From contig JALNYP010000033.1 of NCBI GenBank assembly GCA_023229795.1, positions 1 to 40,973 on the forward strand: a stretch of 40,973 nt of DNA, read 5' to 3'. A program made the position numbers and the translations under genes. The notes below the pieces were generated by a model. That model was not told where the DNA came from, searched no databases, and saw only the letters and a list, made by a program, of their open reading frames with translations. Position 1 is the stretch's first letter, and the number at the start of each line of letters is the position of its first letter. Source of the DNA: Syntrophobacterales bacterium. Lineage in GTDB: Bacteria > Desulfobacterota > Desulfobaccia > Desulfobaccales > 0-14-0-80-60-11. This document shows, piece by piece, positions 1 to 9,596 of this stretch.

Positions 1-1776
1 ATTCTGTTTGGACATGACCAACCCTGCTTTACGGAGGTATTGTGCCGCTTTCTGGTAGGCCTGGGGCTTGACCTGGGCGATCAGTCGTTCCGCCTTATTC
101 TTCCAGATGGCCACCGCCCGCTCCGGCGCCTGGACTTGAACGGCGTCGGCGATGGCGTCTTCATCTAGCCAGGGGCACCCAAACCGACCTTTGGGACGCT
201 GATCGTACCATTTCAGCACCTGGCCGGGCTTTTTTTCCAGAATAGCGATGTCAATCAGATCGCCGATCAGGGGAAATCGATGGCGCTGATCCGCCTCGGG
301 CTGCTCCAGGCCGGATTCCGGCAGTGGCCAGCTCTTCTGTTTCCAGGGCAGCTCCCCGTTTTCCAGGTAGCGCAAAAGAGATTCGCGCACCTGGGGCCAG
401 GCCTTGGCTTTGACGCTGGCCTTCCTGCAATCCGTGAAGGCCTGGAGAGAAGGATGGCGCACGAATTCTTCGACCCGCAGCGCGGTCACCACCGGCCAAT
501 TCTGTTCCAGGGCGCGAATCTCCCGCAGTTTATCCCGTAGGCTGGCGCCGATGCCGGGCCATTTTTCGCCGAGAGCCCGAAGGCCTTCCAGTATCCATTT
601 TTCGGCGTCTTCATAGCGCCGCGCCGCCATTAGCCGTTGGACTAGGCGGTCATAACTGCCCGTCATTTTGGCTTCGGCGATGCACAGAGGGATGATCTCA
701 GCCTCCCGACCGGCTCGCTCCAGGGCATGGATGGTCCAATGGCTGAGACGATGACGTTCGTAGTTGCGACTGAATTCATCAGCCCCCTTGCCACCTTTAA
801 GCCCGTGCAGCTTAGCCAACAGCCGGTCTGTGAGTGTGTGCCAGGCTGTTTGGGGATGCTGCCGGCCCAGGTATTCCGCAAAAGCTTCGCATACGTCAAA
901 TTGGTCCTCCAGCACGGCATCCAGCGCCCAGCTCAGCTTATCGGCAGGATCAAGGGGCGACTGGTCCAGGGCCTCGACGATCACCGGCATGCAGCCGACT
1001 ATCTCCGTGGCGGTTTCGCCCTCGTCATGGCTCTCCTCCACCTGGCGAATGCCGGTCGTCACCAGCTCCCGGCCCAGAGTTAGCACCTCTCCAGTGTGCC
1101 CCGCCTGGAGTAAAGTCTCGAGCTTTTTGCGAACCCCGGAATAGTCCGGCGTATAGCCCTCGCTATTCCAATAGTTCTGCCAGCCAGGCTCACTCCCCAG
1201 GTTGCGAATCTCTTTACGCAGGCGCGTCACCAGTGCTTTGGTATTGCCGGAGATCACCTGCTTCCGGTCGGCGATCTCCCTGGCCATCTCCGGGTACTGC
1301 CCGGCGAGATCATGGATCAAGTTGATGAGCTGCGCCTTGGTCTTGCCCTGGAGAAAGCCGTCGATATCCTGTCTTATATCCTCGGATACGAGGCCTTCAT
1401 CATCATCTCGGCCTCCATCCGCCAACAATATCAGGCGCTCGTCATCCTGTTTAACTTTGGGAACTTGACAATTATTTTCGACTTGCTTCAAATATTCGAT
1501 CACCACGGCCACCCCGTGTTTGCAGTCCCGTTCGTAAGGACAGGTGCAGGTCGAATTCGGCAGGCCGTTTTCATCCATGACCACCATGGTGGCATAGCGC
1601 TCCGAACCGTTCACCCAGGCAATCAGGCCGCCGTCGTCCGTCACAGCCAGGTCAGCGACGCGTCCCTGCCGCTGATAATTCTTCCCCCGGGATACAGTGG
1701 TCCCACCGGCCCAGGTTTCGATATCCTTCCAGGTTAGATCGACAAACCGATCCAGCGGTGTCTTCTTATTAACCAT
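1..1776 (-). CDS. SWIM zinc-finger protein (3' end outside the window)
   Basis: Reading the minus strand from the ATG at 1776, the frame stays open to base 1, about 592 residues, so the C-terminus lies beyond the left edge. Near residue 90 there is a CxC-x5-CxH cluster (CTCPYERDCKH), which is the SWIM zinc-binding signature. SWIM domains are small zinc modules thought to bind DNA or protein partners, and are often found in bacterial proteins of unknown function or near SNF2-type helicases. The remainder is helical, charged and rich in Trp and Leu, consistent with the TPR-like tails of many bacterial SWIM proteins. No strong ribosome site is visible before the ATG. A possible -35 TTGACA at 1811-1816 has a poor -10 and would leave an unusually short leader. 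Specific function is unknown. Confidence 0.8.
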   Translation of the reverse strand, partial: MVNKKTPLDRFVDLTWKDIETWAGGTTVSRGKNYQRQGRVADLAVTDDGGLIAWVNGSERYATMVVMDENGLPNSTCTCPYERDCKHGVAVVIEYLKQVENNCQVPKVKQDDERLILLADGGRDDDEGLVSEDIRQDIDGFLQGKTKAQLINLIHDLAGQYPEMAREIADRKQVISGNTKALVTRLRKEIRNLGSEPGWQNYWNSEGYTPDYSGVRKKLETLLQAGHTGEVLTLGRELVTTGIRQVEESHDEGETATEIVGCMPVIVEALDQSPLDPADKLSWALDAVLEDQFDVCEAFAEYLGRQHPQTAWHTLTDRLLAKLHGLKGGKGADEFSRNYERHRLSHWTIHALERAGREAEIIPLCIAEAKMTGSYDRLVQRLMAARRYEDAEKWILEGLRALGEKWPGIGASLRDKLREIRALEQNWPVVTALRVEEFVRHPSLQAFTDCRKASVKAKAWPQVRESLLRYLENGELPWKQKSWPLPESGLEQPEADQRHRFPLIGDLIDIAILEKKPGQVLKWYDQRPKGRFGCPWLDEDAIADAVQVQAPERAVAIWKNKAERLIAQVKPQAYQKAAQYLRKAGLVMSKQN

Positions 1777-2204
1777 TGATTTTCTTTCTGTTATTCTCGT
1801 TTCGGGAAAATGTCAACAATTGAACCCATAATCCGTGGTATCGCCGTGGCGGGGAACGTTGACAACGCATCGCCATGATGGATTGATTGCGGTCAATCAC
1901 GCTCATCAATGCTGGGAAATAAATGACCTTAGAGAATCTTAGCAAATCTTCGTAATGATCACCAATAGCCGCCATTGGAGTTTTATGCAGTGGCGGCTTG
2001 ACAGTGGGCGTGATAAGCATGCTCAAGGGCCAGACCATTTACCTGCCATGTTCTTCGAATATTATCAGCCCCCATCAGTTCTCGTCCGAAACTTATCTCC
2101 GGACCAAAATCCTTCCATAGCCAAATCATTCCAGCGATTTTCTTTGGCTAGGTGATAAGGGCAGGAGATGGCAGGTATCGACTAATTTCACTTTTAAGTT
2201 GGCA
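1777..2204. other. Intergenic stretch, no supported gene
   Basis: Short open frames occur on both strands here, but none has a ribosome site, a recognisable domain or a plausible composition. The stretch separates two minus-strand genes. It may hold the promoter of the SWIM gene, although only a weak candidate (1788-1816) is visible. Confidence 0.5.
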
Positions 2205-2240
2205 ATAAAAAAGGCAGGGCCGCTTGGCTGACCCTGCCTT
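2205..2240 (-). terminator. Rho-independent terminator after the PEP-CTERM gene
   Basis: On the minus strand, AAGGCAGGG (2240-2232) pairs perfectly with CCCTGCCTT (2219-2211) across a 12-base loop, followed by a run of Ts. It lies about 20 bases after the stop codon at 2263. Confidence 0.9.
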
Positions 2241-2262
2241 GAAAGTGACTTGGGGGCTAAGA

Positions 2263-2919
2263 TTAATTTTTGCGAAATTTCCGGTATCCAGCCATGGCAG
2301 CCAGGCCAAAGCCCATGAGAATGATGCTAGGTGGTAGGGGCACTACCTCTACATCCACCATATCAAGGGCCGGGCCGTACCAATTAGCGCCGCTGGGAAT
2401 GGTTGTGGTCGATAAAAAACTCAGGGTTGTTGCTGAGCTCGAGGCAGTAAAGATGAAAGTTTCTTTTTCCCAACCCATGTTTATAGTAGTGAGCCCGGTA
2501 ATGTCAAAGCTGTAGGAGGCAGTGGTTCCTCCCGCCGACACCTCCATGGTCTTTACGGTGGGGCCCCCAAGAAGATTACCCGCCATCCAAAAGGTCACCA
2601 AGTAAGAAGTGCCGGCAGAAGTGGGGAAGGTTTGCTGGATGCCACCCATGGTATCGTGGTTCAGATCCAAGCTTCGGCTACCATCTGCATGCTGCCAGAA
2701 CGACCCGCCAACGTAGTCGATGCCGTCCGGAGGCGTAGTCATGACTACCCAGTTGTCGATTTGGGTACCCCCTTTAGCAATAAAAATGAACCCATTACCT
2801 GGATTGATACTAGCGGTTTCGAAACTTCCATTCTGAATAAGATTGGCATGAGCCAGGGAGGCCCCGAGGACTGCACCCAGCATTGCCAGCATTACTATGA
2901 ATGTCTTATTTCGATTCAT
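2263..2919 (-). CDS. PEP-CTERM secreted protein, DUF642-like
   Basis: This 218-residue secreted protein begins with a Sec signal peptide (basic MNRNK, hydrophobic core, cleavage near AHA/NLI). The mature start NLIQNGSFE and the later D-x-W and DLNHD segments resemble DUF642/choice-of-anchor beta-sandwich proteins, which are carbohydrate-associated folds. It ends in a textbook PEP-CTERM sorting signal: VPLPPS, a hydrophobic helix, then a basic tail (YRKFRKN). Such proteins are handled by an exosortase and usually belong to exopolysaccharide or biofilm systems; no exosortase is present in this window. The start is the ATG at 2919, with GGAGG about nine bases upstream, rather than the longer frame from 3003. 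A GEMM riboswitch with a terminator lies in the leader, so expression should respond to a cyclic dinucleotide. A strong terminator follows. Confidence 0.85.
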   Translation of the reverse strand: MNRNKTFIVMLAMLGAVLGASLAHANLIQNGSFETASINPGNGFIFIAKGGTQIDNWVVMTTPPDGIDYVGGSFWQHADGSRSLDLNHDTMGGIQQTFPTSAGTSYLVTFWMAGNLLGGPTVKTMEVSAGGTTASYSFDITGLTTINMGWEKETFIFTASSSATTLSFLSTTTIPSGANWYGPALDMVDVEVVPLPPSIILMGFGLAAMAGYRKFRKN

Positions 2920-3045
2920 TTGCTGCACCCTCCTTATAAATGTAATCTTACATGATAGTATCCGACATAACTCCTTTCCTAAATATGCATCCCGGATTGT
3001 CAACTACCGCATAATTTGCCCAAACTGACATCTCCAGCTGCAAAG

Positions 3046-3082
3046 AAAAAAGCCGTAGTTGCCCTTTCCAGGCGACCCGGCT
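3046..3082 (-). terminator. Expression-platform terminator of the GEMM riboswitch
   Basis: AGCCG and GGTCGCC pair with GGCAACT and CGGCT (one mismatch, one bulged A), followed by six Ts. The 5' arm is made of the last bases of the aptamer, so a folded, ligand-bound aptamer should prevent this hairpin. That predicts an ON switch. Confidence 0.75.
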
Positions 3083-3140
3083 GTCTTGCTTCAAGACCCG
3101 TGGCTTTCCGTCCCCGCCTCGCAGCGAGTTTGGCTCTTTT
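3062..3140 (-). promoter_or_regulatory. GEMM-I riboswitch (c-di-GMP class I / cGAMP type)
   Basis: On the minus strand the leader contains the GEMM core GGGGACGGAAAGCC, followed by CGGGTCTT...AAGACAGCCGGGT. The first hairpin, CTCGCT-GCGA-GGCGGG, has a GNRA tetraloop (GCGA), and the second stem (GGGTCTT/AAGAC) has the expected tetraloop-receptor region. This is the class I cyclic-di-GMP riboswitch architecture. A subclass (GEMM-Ib), known from Geobacter, prefers 3',3'-cGAMP. The base that separates the two subclasses cannot be aligned confidently by eye, so the ligand is left open. It sits about 140 bases upstream of the PEP-CTERM start codon. Confidence 0.9.
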
Positions 3141-3152
3141 TACTGGTTTTTC

Positions 3153-3182
3153 ACGATAGTCACACTTTAAATAAATAGTCAA
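3153..3182 (-). promoter_or_regulatory. Sigma-70-like promoter of the riboswitch leader
   Basis: TTGACT (3182-3177) and TATCGT (3158-3153) are separated by 18 bases, immediately upstream of the GEMM aptamer. The predicted start is near 3146. An AT-rich segment lies upstream. Confidence 0.5.
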
Positions 3183-3463
3183 GCATATTTTTAATTTTAT
3201 AATGAAATTTGTATGAACCGTCGTTTAAGCCCGATGCCAGATATTTTAAACGGTTACTTCCGGGGAATAGTATGCCTGGGTCAGAACAGCAGGGGCGTGG
3301 GGGGCCACCTCACTGCTATTTTTGAAGACTTCATCAGCAAACTTCATCAGCGAGCTTGACACCTTCCCATATTCAGGACATATAGACTTCTTCTAACCCT
3401 GGGCGAGATCTATTTTGGCCCCGCCCTTAATCAGATTTTAGCCATATAAATTCTCGATCCACC

Positions 3464-6400
3464 TTACCGCCTCAAGATCGCTGACCTTACCGAGATCGTC
3501 GATTCCTTATCGCGCCAATGGTCAATCTTGAGCTTTTCGGTCTTAAGAGTTTCCAGGAGTTCCACCGCAACTTTTTTGATCCGTTTGATAGCCGGCGCAC
3601 TTAAATCGGGCTTCTTCAGCAGATCGAATAGGGCCAGGGACTCCTCATCCAGACCCTCCCGAATTGCCCGGCTCTCCTCCTCATCTATCTCTTGTACAAA
3701 TTTGAGCAATTCTTCGAAAGTTTGTTCTATGGTGACTCGGTCCTTCTCCCGATTGTACTCGGTCACAATCTCCTCATAATGTCGCTGAAAGTCCGTCCGC
3801 AGGGGGTTCCGTTCTAAAAGCCGCTGGAGACTCCGTTCGATGGCCTGCTTCAGATTCTGGACTGTGGTGCGCTTGATTGGGCTCCGTTCGAACTCCTGCC
3901 GCAGCCGCTTAAAGTCGATCTTGCTGATGTCGTAGGGAGACTGATCTTCCATCGCAACGTCAACCTTTGTCTCGATGGTCTTGTCTACCACTTGGTGAAG
4001 CCCCCGAATAATCTCGGTGATGTCAGCCTGATCACGGTCCTGCTGGAGGCTTTTGTAGACGATGTTTATTGCATCGTATTCCTTTCGGTGCTCATTGATG
4101 CCCTTGATGTTGATGCAGGCCCTGAACTTCTTGAAGACCTCTCGGCACATAACCTCGAATCGCTTCCGCGTCTCGTCATTTTCGTTGGCTGCCTCCTTTG
4201 CTGCCAGAATAGCGGCATTGCGCTCGAAGCCGGTCTTCGTGATGATGTTGTCGAGGGGCGCCCCGCGCTCGGCCCAGGATTGCCCAAACAAAGGCGATGG
4301 CCTCCTCCAGGTCGGTCAGCAGTTCTTCCTCGGGCTTGGTTGGGTCCTGTTCGCTGCCTTCGCCGCCATGGCCGCCGTCCGCCTGGCCCGCGAACGTAGC
4401 CAGAGCCTTGCGCAGGTTTTTGAGGATGCCACAGTAGTCAACAACAAGCCCGTTGTTCTTGCCCTCGTTCACTCGGTTGGCGCGGGCGATAGCCTGCATA
4501 AGCGTATGGGCCTTCAACGGTTTGTCCAGATAAAGCGTCGACAGACTGGGCACATCGAAACCAGTAAGCCACATAGCACAGACGATGGCGATCCGGAATG
4601 GGTGCTCTTCCGCCTTGAAGGCCTCGTCCAGGTCCATGCGTTGCATGTTCCGGAATTGTGGCTTCTTACGCATAAAACCCGGAAGCTCTATCCCCTCTTT
4701 TATCAGCTTCCGATGTGGAGTAATGTCGAGACTCCACTTGCGGAACCTCTCGACCTCGCCTTGCTCCTCGCTGACCACTACTCCCATACGTGTTTCCCGC
4801 ATCCAGTCAATCTGCCGGCGCCGGTAAATCTCTTCTTGCTCATAAGCGGCCGTGCGCAGTTCTGCCTCTAATTCATGGATGCGTTCGTCCCAGTACTTGG
4901 CGATCAGCTTGTACATCCGCACGCAGGTGATTTTGTCGATGCAGACCAACATGACCTTGCCGGACTCCCAGGCCGTCGAATAATGTCTGACAAAGTCGCG
5001 AGCAACCTGATCCAGTCGCTTTTCTGCGGTGATGATGTGGTAGTCGCGTTTGAGTTCCTTTTCCAGACGCTGCGCAACATCAATGTCCTCAGTCTCCAGC
5101 TCTTCTAACTTTGCAGCAATCCGTTCATTCAGGTCGCCTACGGACACCCCAAGCTTGTCGCCCCTGGCATCATAGTACAAAGGTACCGTGGCTTTGTCTT
5201 CAACGGCTCGTTGGAAATCGTACGTGGAGACGTAATCACCAAAGACACGCCGGGTGATTTCGTCATCCTTGAACAGCGGCGTGCCGGTGAAGCCGATATA
5301 GCTGGCATTTGGCAGGGCATTGCGCATGTTCAGGGCCAGCGTGCCGTACTGGGTTCGATGCGCTTCGTCAGTAATGACGATGATGTCGTTGCGCTGGGTA
5401 TAACCCTCGTCCGGGTTCACGTCCCGGTTGAACTTCTGGATCAGTGAGAAGACGTATGACTTATGCTGTGCCAGGAGCTGGCCGAGGTGCTTACCGTCGG
5501 CGACCCGGCATGGGTCTTTATCGTTGTCGGCCAGGCCACAGCCGGCATAGGTCTTGTAGATTTGGGTGTCCAGGTCGTTGCGATCAGTGAGGATCACAAA
5601 GGTGAAGTTGCCGCCAAGTTTGCGATGGACCTTGCGGGTGAACATGACCATCGAATAGCTCTTTCCAGCCCCTTGGGTATGCCAAAAAACTCCTAGCTTG
5701 CCCTGGCGGTTTCTCCGATCTTTTACTGCCCCAATAGCGCGATTAACCCCGAGAAACTGATGGTTGCGGGCGAGGATTTTGCGACTTTCACCGGAGGAAT
5801 CATCAAAGATGATGAAGTTCTCAAGCAAATCTATAAAGTTGCGCTTCTCAAAGACTCCCTTGAGCAGCGTTTCCATGTCCACGGCGCCCGGCTCATCTTC
5901 TGAGAGGCGTTTCCACTCATGGAAGTGCTCGAAGCGGCTAAAAACGGAACCCAGCTTTGCGTCTACACCATTCGCCAGAATGACTAAAGCATTGTGGTGG
6001 AACAGGTGCGGGACGGTGTCTTTGTAATCGGCCAGGTTTTTCTCATAAGCAGCGCGGATGTCCTTGCTGACATTCTTCAGTTCCATGAACATTAGCGGCA
6101 AACCGTTAACAAATCCGACAATGTCCGCCCTGCGGCGATAGAGGTCACCTCGCACCCATAGCTCACGTACGCAGAGGAAGTGATTACTCTCCGGGGTCTC
6201 GAAATCTAACACCCGGAGACGCTGTTTAACCAGGTCGCCTCGGTCGTTGCGGAAGGCAACGTGCACCCCATCCTTGACCATGGTGTATTTGTCACGGTTC
6301 GTGGCAAAAGGCGTTTGCGTGGCGGTGATAGTCACGATCTGGCGGATCGCGTCGTTGTAAGCGTCACCAGGCAGGTCTGGGTTAAGTTCGATCAACTTCT

Positions 6401-6569
6401 CCCGGAGATAACGGGTAAGCACCACCTCGCGGTCCGACTCCCGGCCCAGCGTCCCGGTAGGGCCGAAGGTCTCGGTATTGTAAGCAAAGACCGACTCCCA
6501 GCCGAGTTGCCTTTCCAGGTACTCCGCCGTGGTCTGCTGGACCAGCGTATCTTCGGAATAGCGGTGCAC
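3464..6569 (-). pseudogene. hsdR: Type I restriction endonuclease subunit R, frameshifted
   Basis: Two overlapping frames together make one HsdR. HsdR is the motor and nuclease subunit of type I restriction-modification. The first frame (GTG at 6569, to 4176) carries the nuclease core (Asp149, then Glu163-Leu-Lys165), Walker A GAGKS at about 300-304, DEAH at 401-404 and FTGTP. Near 4285 it leaves the family sequence, which resumes in the next frame (GQSWAERGAPLDNIITKTGFE, 4291 to 3464), so a single-base shift is evident. The C-terminal end also appears shorter than in typical HsdR, stopping soon after the HWRDKES segment. No hsdM or hsdS is seen in the window. With the broken accessory gene upstream, the locus looks like a decayed restriction system. 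A sequencing error at the shift cannot be excluded. Confidence 0.88.
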
Positions 6570-6628
6570 TGACCACCCCTACGGTTTCACCAGGGGATAT
6601 TATTTCCCGTTATCGCATACCCTTTCGA

Positions 6629-6707
6629 TTGGCCATGGCTAAAGGTCAATAAATTAATCAACTATTTCAATAAATTACCAGCCATATTGACCATGGCTAT
6701 CGACCAA
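6629..6707. repeat. Imperfect 21-bp direct repeats, possible operator
   Basis: Two related sites, at 6629-6649 (TTGGCCATGGCTAAAGGTCAA) read shortened as TTGGCCATGGCTA, and at 6687-6707 (beginning TTGACCATGGCTA), are 58 bases apart in the AT-rich gap upstream of hsdR. They agree at about 16 of 21 positions and each has partial dyad symmetry (TTGRCC...GGTCAA or CGACCAA). A further half-site, TTGGTCGAT, is at about 6729. Repressor binding is an inference. Confidence 0.4.
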
Positions 6708-6739
6708 CCTGCTCCAATTTAACCATTTTTGGTCGATAA

Positions 6740-7462
6740 CTATTCTGAAATCCAATAGCGCCTGCCGCGTTTCTCCCCTTCGTAATGGACCGCGCCAGCC
6801 ATGACAAGCCCGTCAAGGGCTCGCTTGATCCGCCGGCGGTTTATTTCTTCGCCGATACGATTATGAACATCACCAATGGCCGACCCAGGATAACGCCTCA
6901 GATCCTCAATAATCAGGGCCTCTAGCCGATGCGGCTCAATTCGGCTAAGGGTGGTGGGCTGGGAGAAATCCATGCGTCTCAGTAAGTTTGGATCGACATA
7001 ATAGCGGGTGGCCCTGGTACGTCCGACCTGTTTCACCAAACCCCTCTCCTGCAAATGCCCCATCCAGGGAGCCAGGGCCTCCGCATGCCCAAGTTCCAGG
7101 TAAGCAACGAGGTCGTGGGCGGTCAGGGAATCGTGCTGCGCCAACAGCCCCAGAGTAATGCGCTCCCGCTGAGTCAGTTGGAAAGTCTGATCCGCCTTGG
7201 TCAAGAAATCGATTACCTCTGGTTTGACCACTCGCCGGCGCACTGTAACTTCCACCCGGTCCGGGCCCTCACGTAGCTCAGGCAGGGGCCGCCCTTGTGA
7301 AAGGAGCACTTCGTATAACTTATCGTAGCCGCTGCCTTCCCGCTCCATCAACTTGAGGTCGTGGAATACCCGCGCCAGTTGTTCATTGCGGCGCACGGTG
7401 GTGTGAAGAATGTTGACGTGGCGTCACGCCTAATGGGAGCAGCCCGGGATTGACTATCTCTA
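6740..7462 (-). pseudogene. ATP-binding (HATPase_c_4/AlbA_2-type) accessory protein, 5' end lost to an IS
   Basis: The open frame from a GTG at 7396 encodes 218 residues, with RRNEQLARVFHDLKLMEREG typical of the C-terminal half of AlbA_2/HATPase_c_4 proteins, followed by winged-helix segments. Such genes often sit beside hsdR in type I restriction operons. Upstream of 7396 the homologous sequence continues (NILHTTV, then, one frame over, LEIVNPGLLPLGVTP) right up to the IS1380 end near 7463. The gene therefore has a frameshift near 7424 and its N-terminal half is missing. Presumably it was a regulator or accessory factor of the restriction locus; it is very likely non-functional now. Confidence 0.75.
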
Positions 7463-8928
7463 GCCCGGATAATTCACGAAAAGTTCTTAAAAAAGAGAAG
7501 GGTATCTGCTAAGATACTGTAGTCGCTAAACAAACAGTTTCTCAGGCGGGATACCCTTTGAAGACACTCTGCCATAACCAACTCCACTTTGAAAGTCTTT
7601 TCTCCAAGGAAGTCATCGCCGACTTGGAGGGCGGCCAGATAACCTCGGATGCCGGCGGCCTGCTGCTGCGAGAGTTGGATCAGCGCTACCGGGTCGCCGA
7701 GAAAGCGGCTACCTGTCTGCGTGACTCCCGAGATGCCGGCAAGATTAAACACGATCTCCTCACCCTGATCCGTCAACGCCTGTTCGCCATTGCCCTGGGT
7801 TACGAAGACAATAACGACGCCGCCTGGCTTTCCAAGGACCCGGCTCTCAAAATCATGGCCGGCAAGGCGCCGGAGAGCGCCCCGGATCTGGCTTCTCAGC
7901 CCACCTTGTCCAGGTTTGAGAACCAGCTAAGCGCCAAGGACTTGCGCCGCCTCTCCGATGGGCTGCTGGACTTATATCTGAAGACCCATCCCGGTCCCCG
8001 CAAGGTCATTGTCCTGGACATGGACTCCACCGACGACCCCACTCACGGGAAGCAGCAACTCAGCTTCTTCCACGGTTACTACGAAGAGCATATGTATCAC
8101 CCGCTCCTCGTCTTCGACGGCCGCGACGGCTTTCCCCTGGCCGCGGTGCTGCGTCCCGGCAACACCCACTCCTCCCACGGGGCCTTGGCGGTGCTCAAGA
8201 GATTGATCAAGAAGCTGAAGAAAGCCTATCCCGAGGCCCTGATCCTGTTCCGGGCCGATGCCGGTTTTGCCATTCCGGCGATTTATCGCTATCTGGAAGG
8301 GCAACAGGAGCTGCGCTACGTGATCGGCTTCATTACCAACAACCGACTCTTGGCCAAGACCGCCCCGCTTCTGGAAAAAGCTCAACAGCGGTACCAGGAA
8401 ACCGGAGAAAAGCAGCGCCTCTTCACCTCCTTCAGCTATCAGGCGGAATCCTGGAGCCAGCCTCGCCGGATCATCGCCAAAGTGGAATACCCCCATCTGG
8501 GTGCCAATCAGCGCTTTGTGGTCACCAATCTGAGCCGCAATCCTCAGTTTGTCTATGACGACATCTACGTGCTCCGGGGCGATGTGGAAAACCGCATCAA
8601 AGAACTGAAGCTGGAACTCAAGGCCGACCGCTTGAGCTGCCACCGCTTCCTGGCCAATCAGTTTCGGCTGCTGCTCCACACCGTGGCCTACTGCTTGTTT
8701 TGGCTGCTGCGCCACCACCTCCAGGGCACGGAACTGGCCACGGCCCAAGTCAATACCTTACGTCTCAAACTGTTGAAAATCGGGGCCCGCATCCGGGAAA
8801 CCAGCCGCCGCATCTGGGTCCACCTGGCCTCGGGGTATCCGTACCGCGACCTGTTGGCCGGGTTGTTACAAAACCTGCGGGCCAGTCCAGCTTAATCGCG
8901 CTCACCAGCCGTTTTGCCTAATCCGGCA
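7463..8928 (+). mobile_element. IS1380-family insertion sequence
   Basis: A plus-strand transposase is bounded by imperfect inverted ends: CCGGATAATTCACGAAAA at the left (from 7465), and on the opposite strand CCGGATTAGGCAAAACGG at the right (from 8926). The element is about 1.47 kb. A target duplication could not be recognised, and the two flanks belong to different broken genes. Ends are approximate by a few bases. Confidence 0.75.
7558..8895 (+). CDS. IS1380-family transposase
   Basis: This 445-residue DDE transposase catalyses movement of the surrounding IS. The catalytic residues are visible: Asp in LDMDSTDD (about 154-160), Asp234 in FRADAGF and Glu344 in RGDVENRIKE, in the order and spacing of the IS1380/IS4-like group. 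The N-terminal FSKEVIADLEGGQITSDAGG segment is also characteristic. The start is a TTG at 7558. An inverted repeat in the leader (AAGGGTATC at about 7499 with GATACCCTT at about 7550) could hide the start in read-through transcripts, a common way of holding transposase levels down. The frame is complete, so the element may be active. Confidence 0.93.
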   Translation: MKTLCHNQLHFESLFSKEVIADLEGGQITSDAGGLLLRELDQRYRVAEKAATCLRDSRDAGKIKHDLLTLIRQRLFAIALGYEDNNDAAWLSKDPALKIMAGKAPESAPDLASQPTLSRFENQLSAKDLRRLSDGLLDLYLKTHPGPRKVIVLDMDSTDDPTHGKQQLSFFHGYYEEHMYHPLLVFDGRDGFPLAAVLRPGNTHSSHGALAVLKRLIKKLKKAYPEALILFRADAGFAIPAIYRYLEGQQELRYVIGFITNNRLLAKTAPLLEKAQQRYQETGEKQRLFTSFSYQAESWSQPRRIIAKVEYPHLGANQRFVVTNLSRNPQFVYDDIYVLRGDVENRIKELKLELKADRLSCHRFLANQFRLLLHTVAYCLFWLLRHHLQGTELATAQVNTLRLKLLKIGARIRETSRRIWVHLASGYPYRDLLAGLLQNLRASPA

Positions 8929-9493
8929 GGTGAGGTATGCTCAAAATCGGCCCTGAGACCGTCTCTGGCAGCCCTTTATCGGAAAATGACCCATAGAGAC
9001 TCTCTCCCCTCATGCCGGCCCCCATCATTCCCTTCTCAGTCTCTAAAAAAACTCCTGGAAAGGAGGCTCTCATCTCCTTCGTGAATAATGCGGGATAGCG
9101 CTCTTGGTCCTGGACATAACATCTCTCGTACCCTTCCAAAAACGCAACTAGGTGCGCTTCTAAAAAGTCTGTGTGGTCTTCCCAGCCGCGTTTTTCGCTT
9201 ACGCGGCGAACCCGGTCTTCGAGGACTTCCCAAGGCAGCCAATCATATAAGTGCATATATTTAATGAGCGCCGAAAGATCCTTGTATCTGGACCGGGTGT
9301 TAGGGATATGACCCGCGGCAACAAGACGGTAATAAATTTGACGAAGGGTTAGTGGCCAATAGGCTTCAAGCTCATTTACGATTTCGATAACCTTTTCGCC
9401 TTGGTCGATCCGATAGTTTGTCCAAGTCCAGATGCGCCTCTTCGCCCGCTGAAAGTGATGTATATTATTATGACAAACAGAAACCTCGCCCAT
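8918..9493 (-). pseudogene. Hypothetical protein truncated by the IS (N-terminal part)
   Basis: The start is the ATG at 9493, with AAGGAGG six bases upstream; the longer frame from 9538 lacks such a site. The 191-residue product contains PLTLRQIYYRLVAAGHIPNT and later LPWEVLEDRVRRV. This motif set occurs in phage- or plasmid-borne proteins of uncertain function that usually carry a longer, Toprim-like C-terminal part. The last residues (HLPD, stop) are encoded by the right inverted repeat of the IS1380 element, so the original 3' half is missing. Family assignment is tentative; truncation is seen directly. Confidence 0.65.
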
Positions 9494-9596
9494 AATTTCC
9501 TCCTTGTTATCGCGGTTCCGCGCCGCGTGAAAGATCACTGGGGTACAAAGTATGAACCCGATCAGTAAGCAGGTTGGTTGCGGAGTTAAACGTCTG

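Noticed and set aside
3000..3182. 60-codon minus-strand frame
   Set aside because: It coincides with the GEMM riboswitch and its terminator, which explain the sequence better.
7972..8748. 258-codon open frame on the minus strand
   Set aside because: Antisense to the IS1380 transposase, whose DDE residues are intact.
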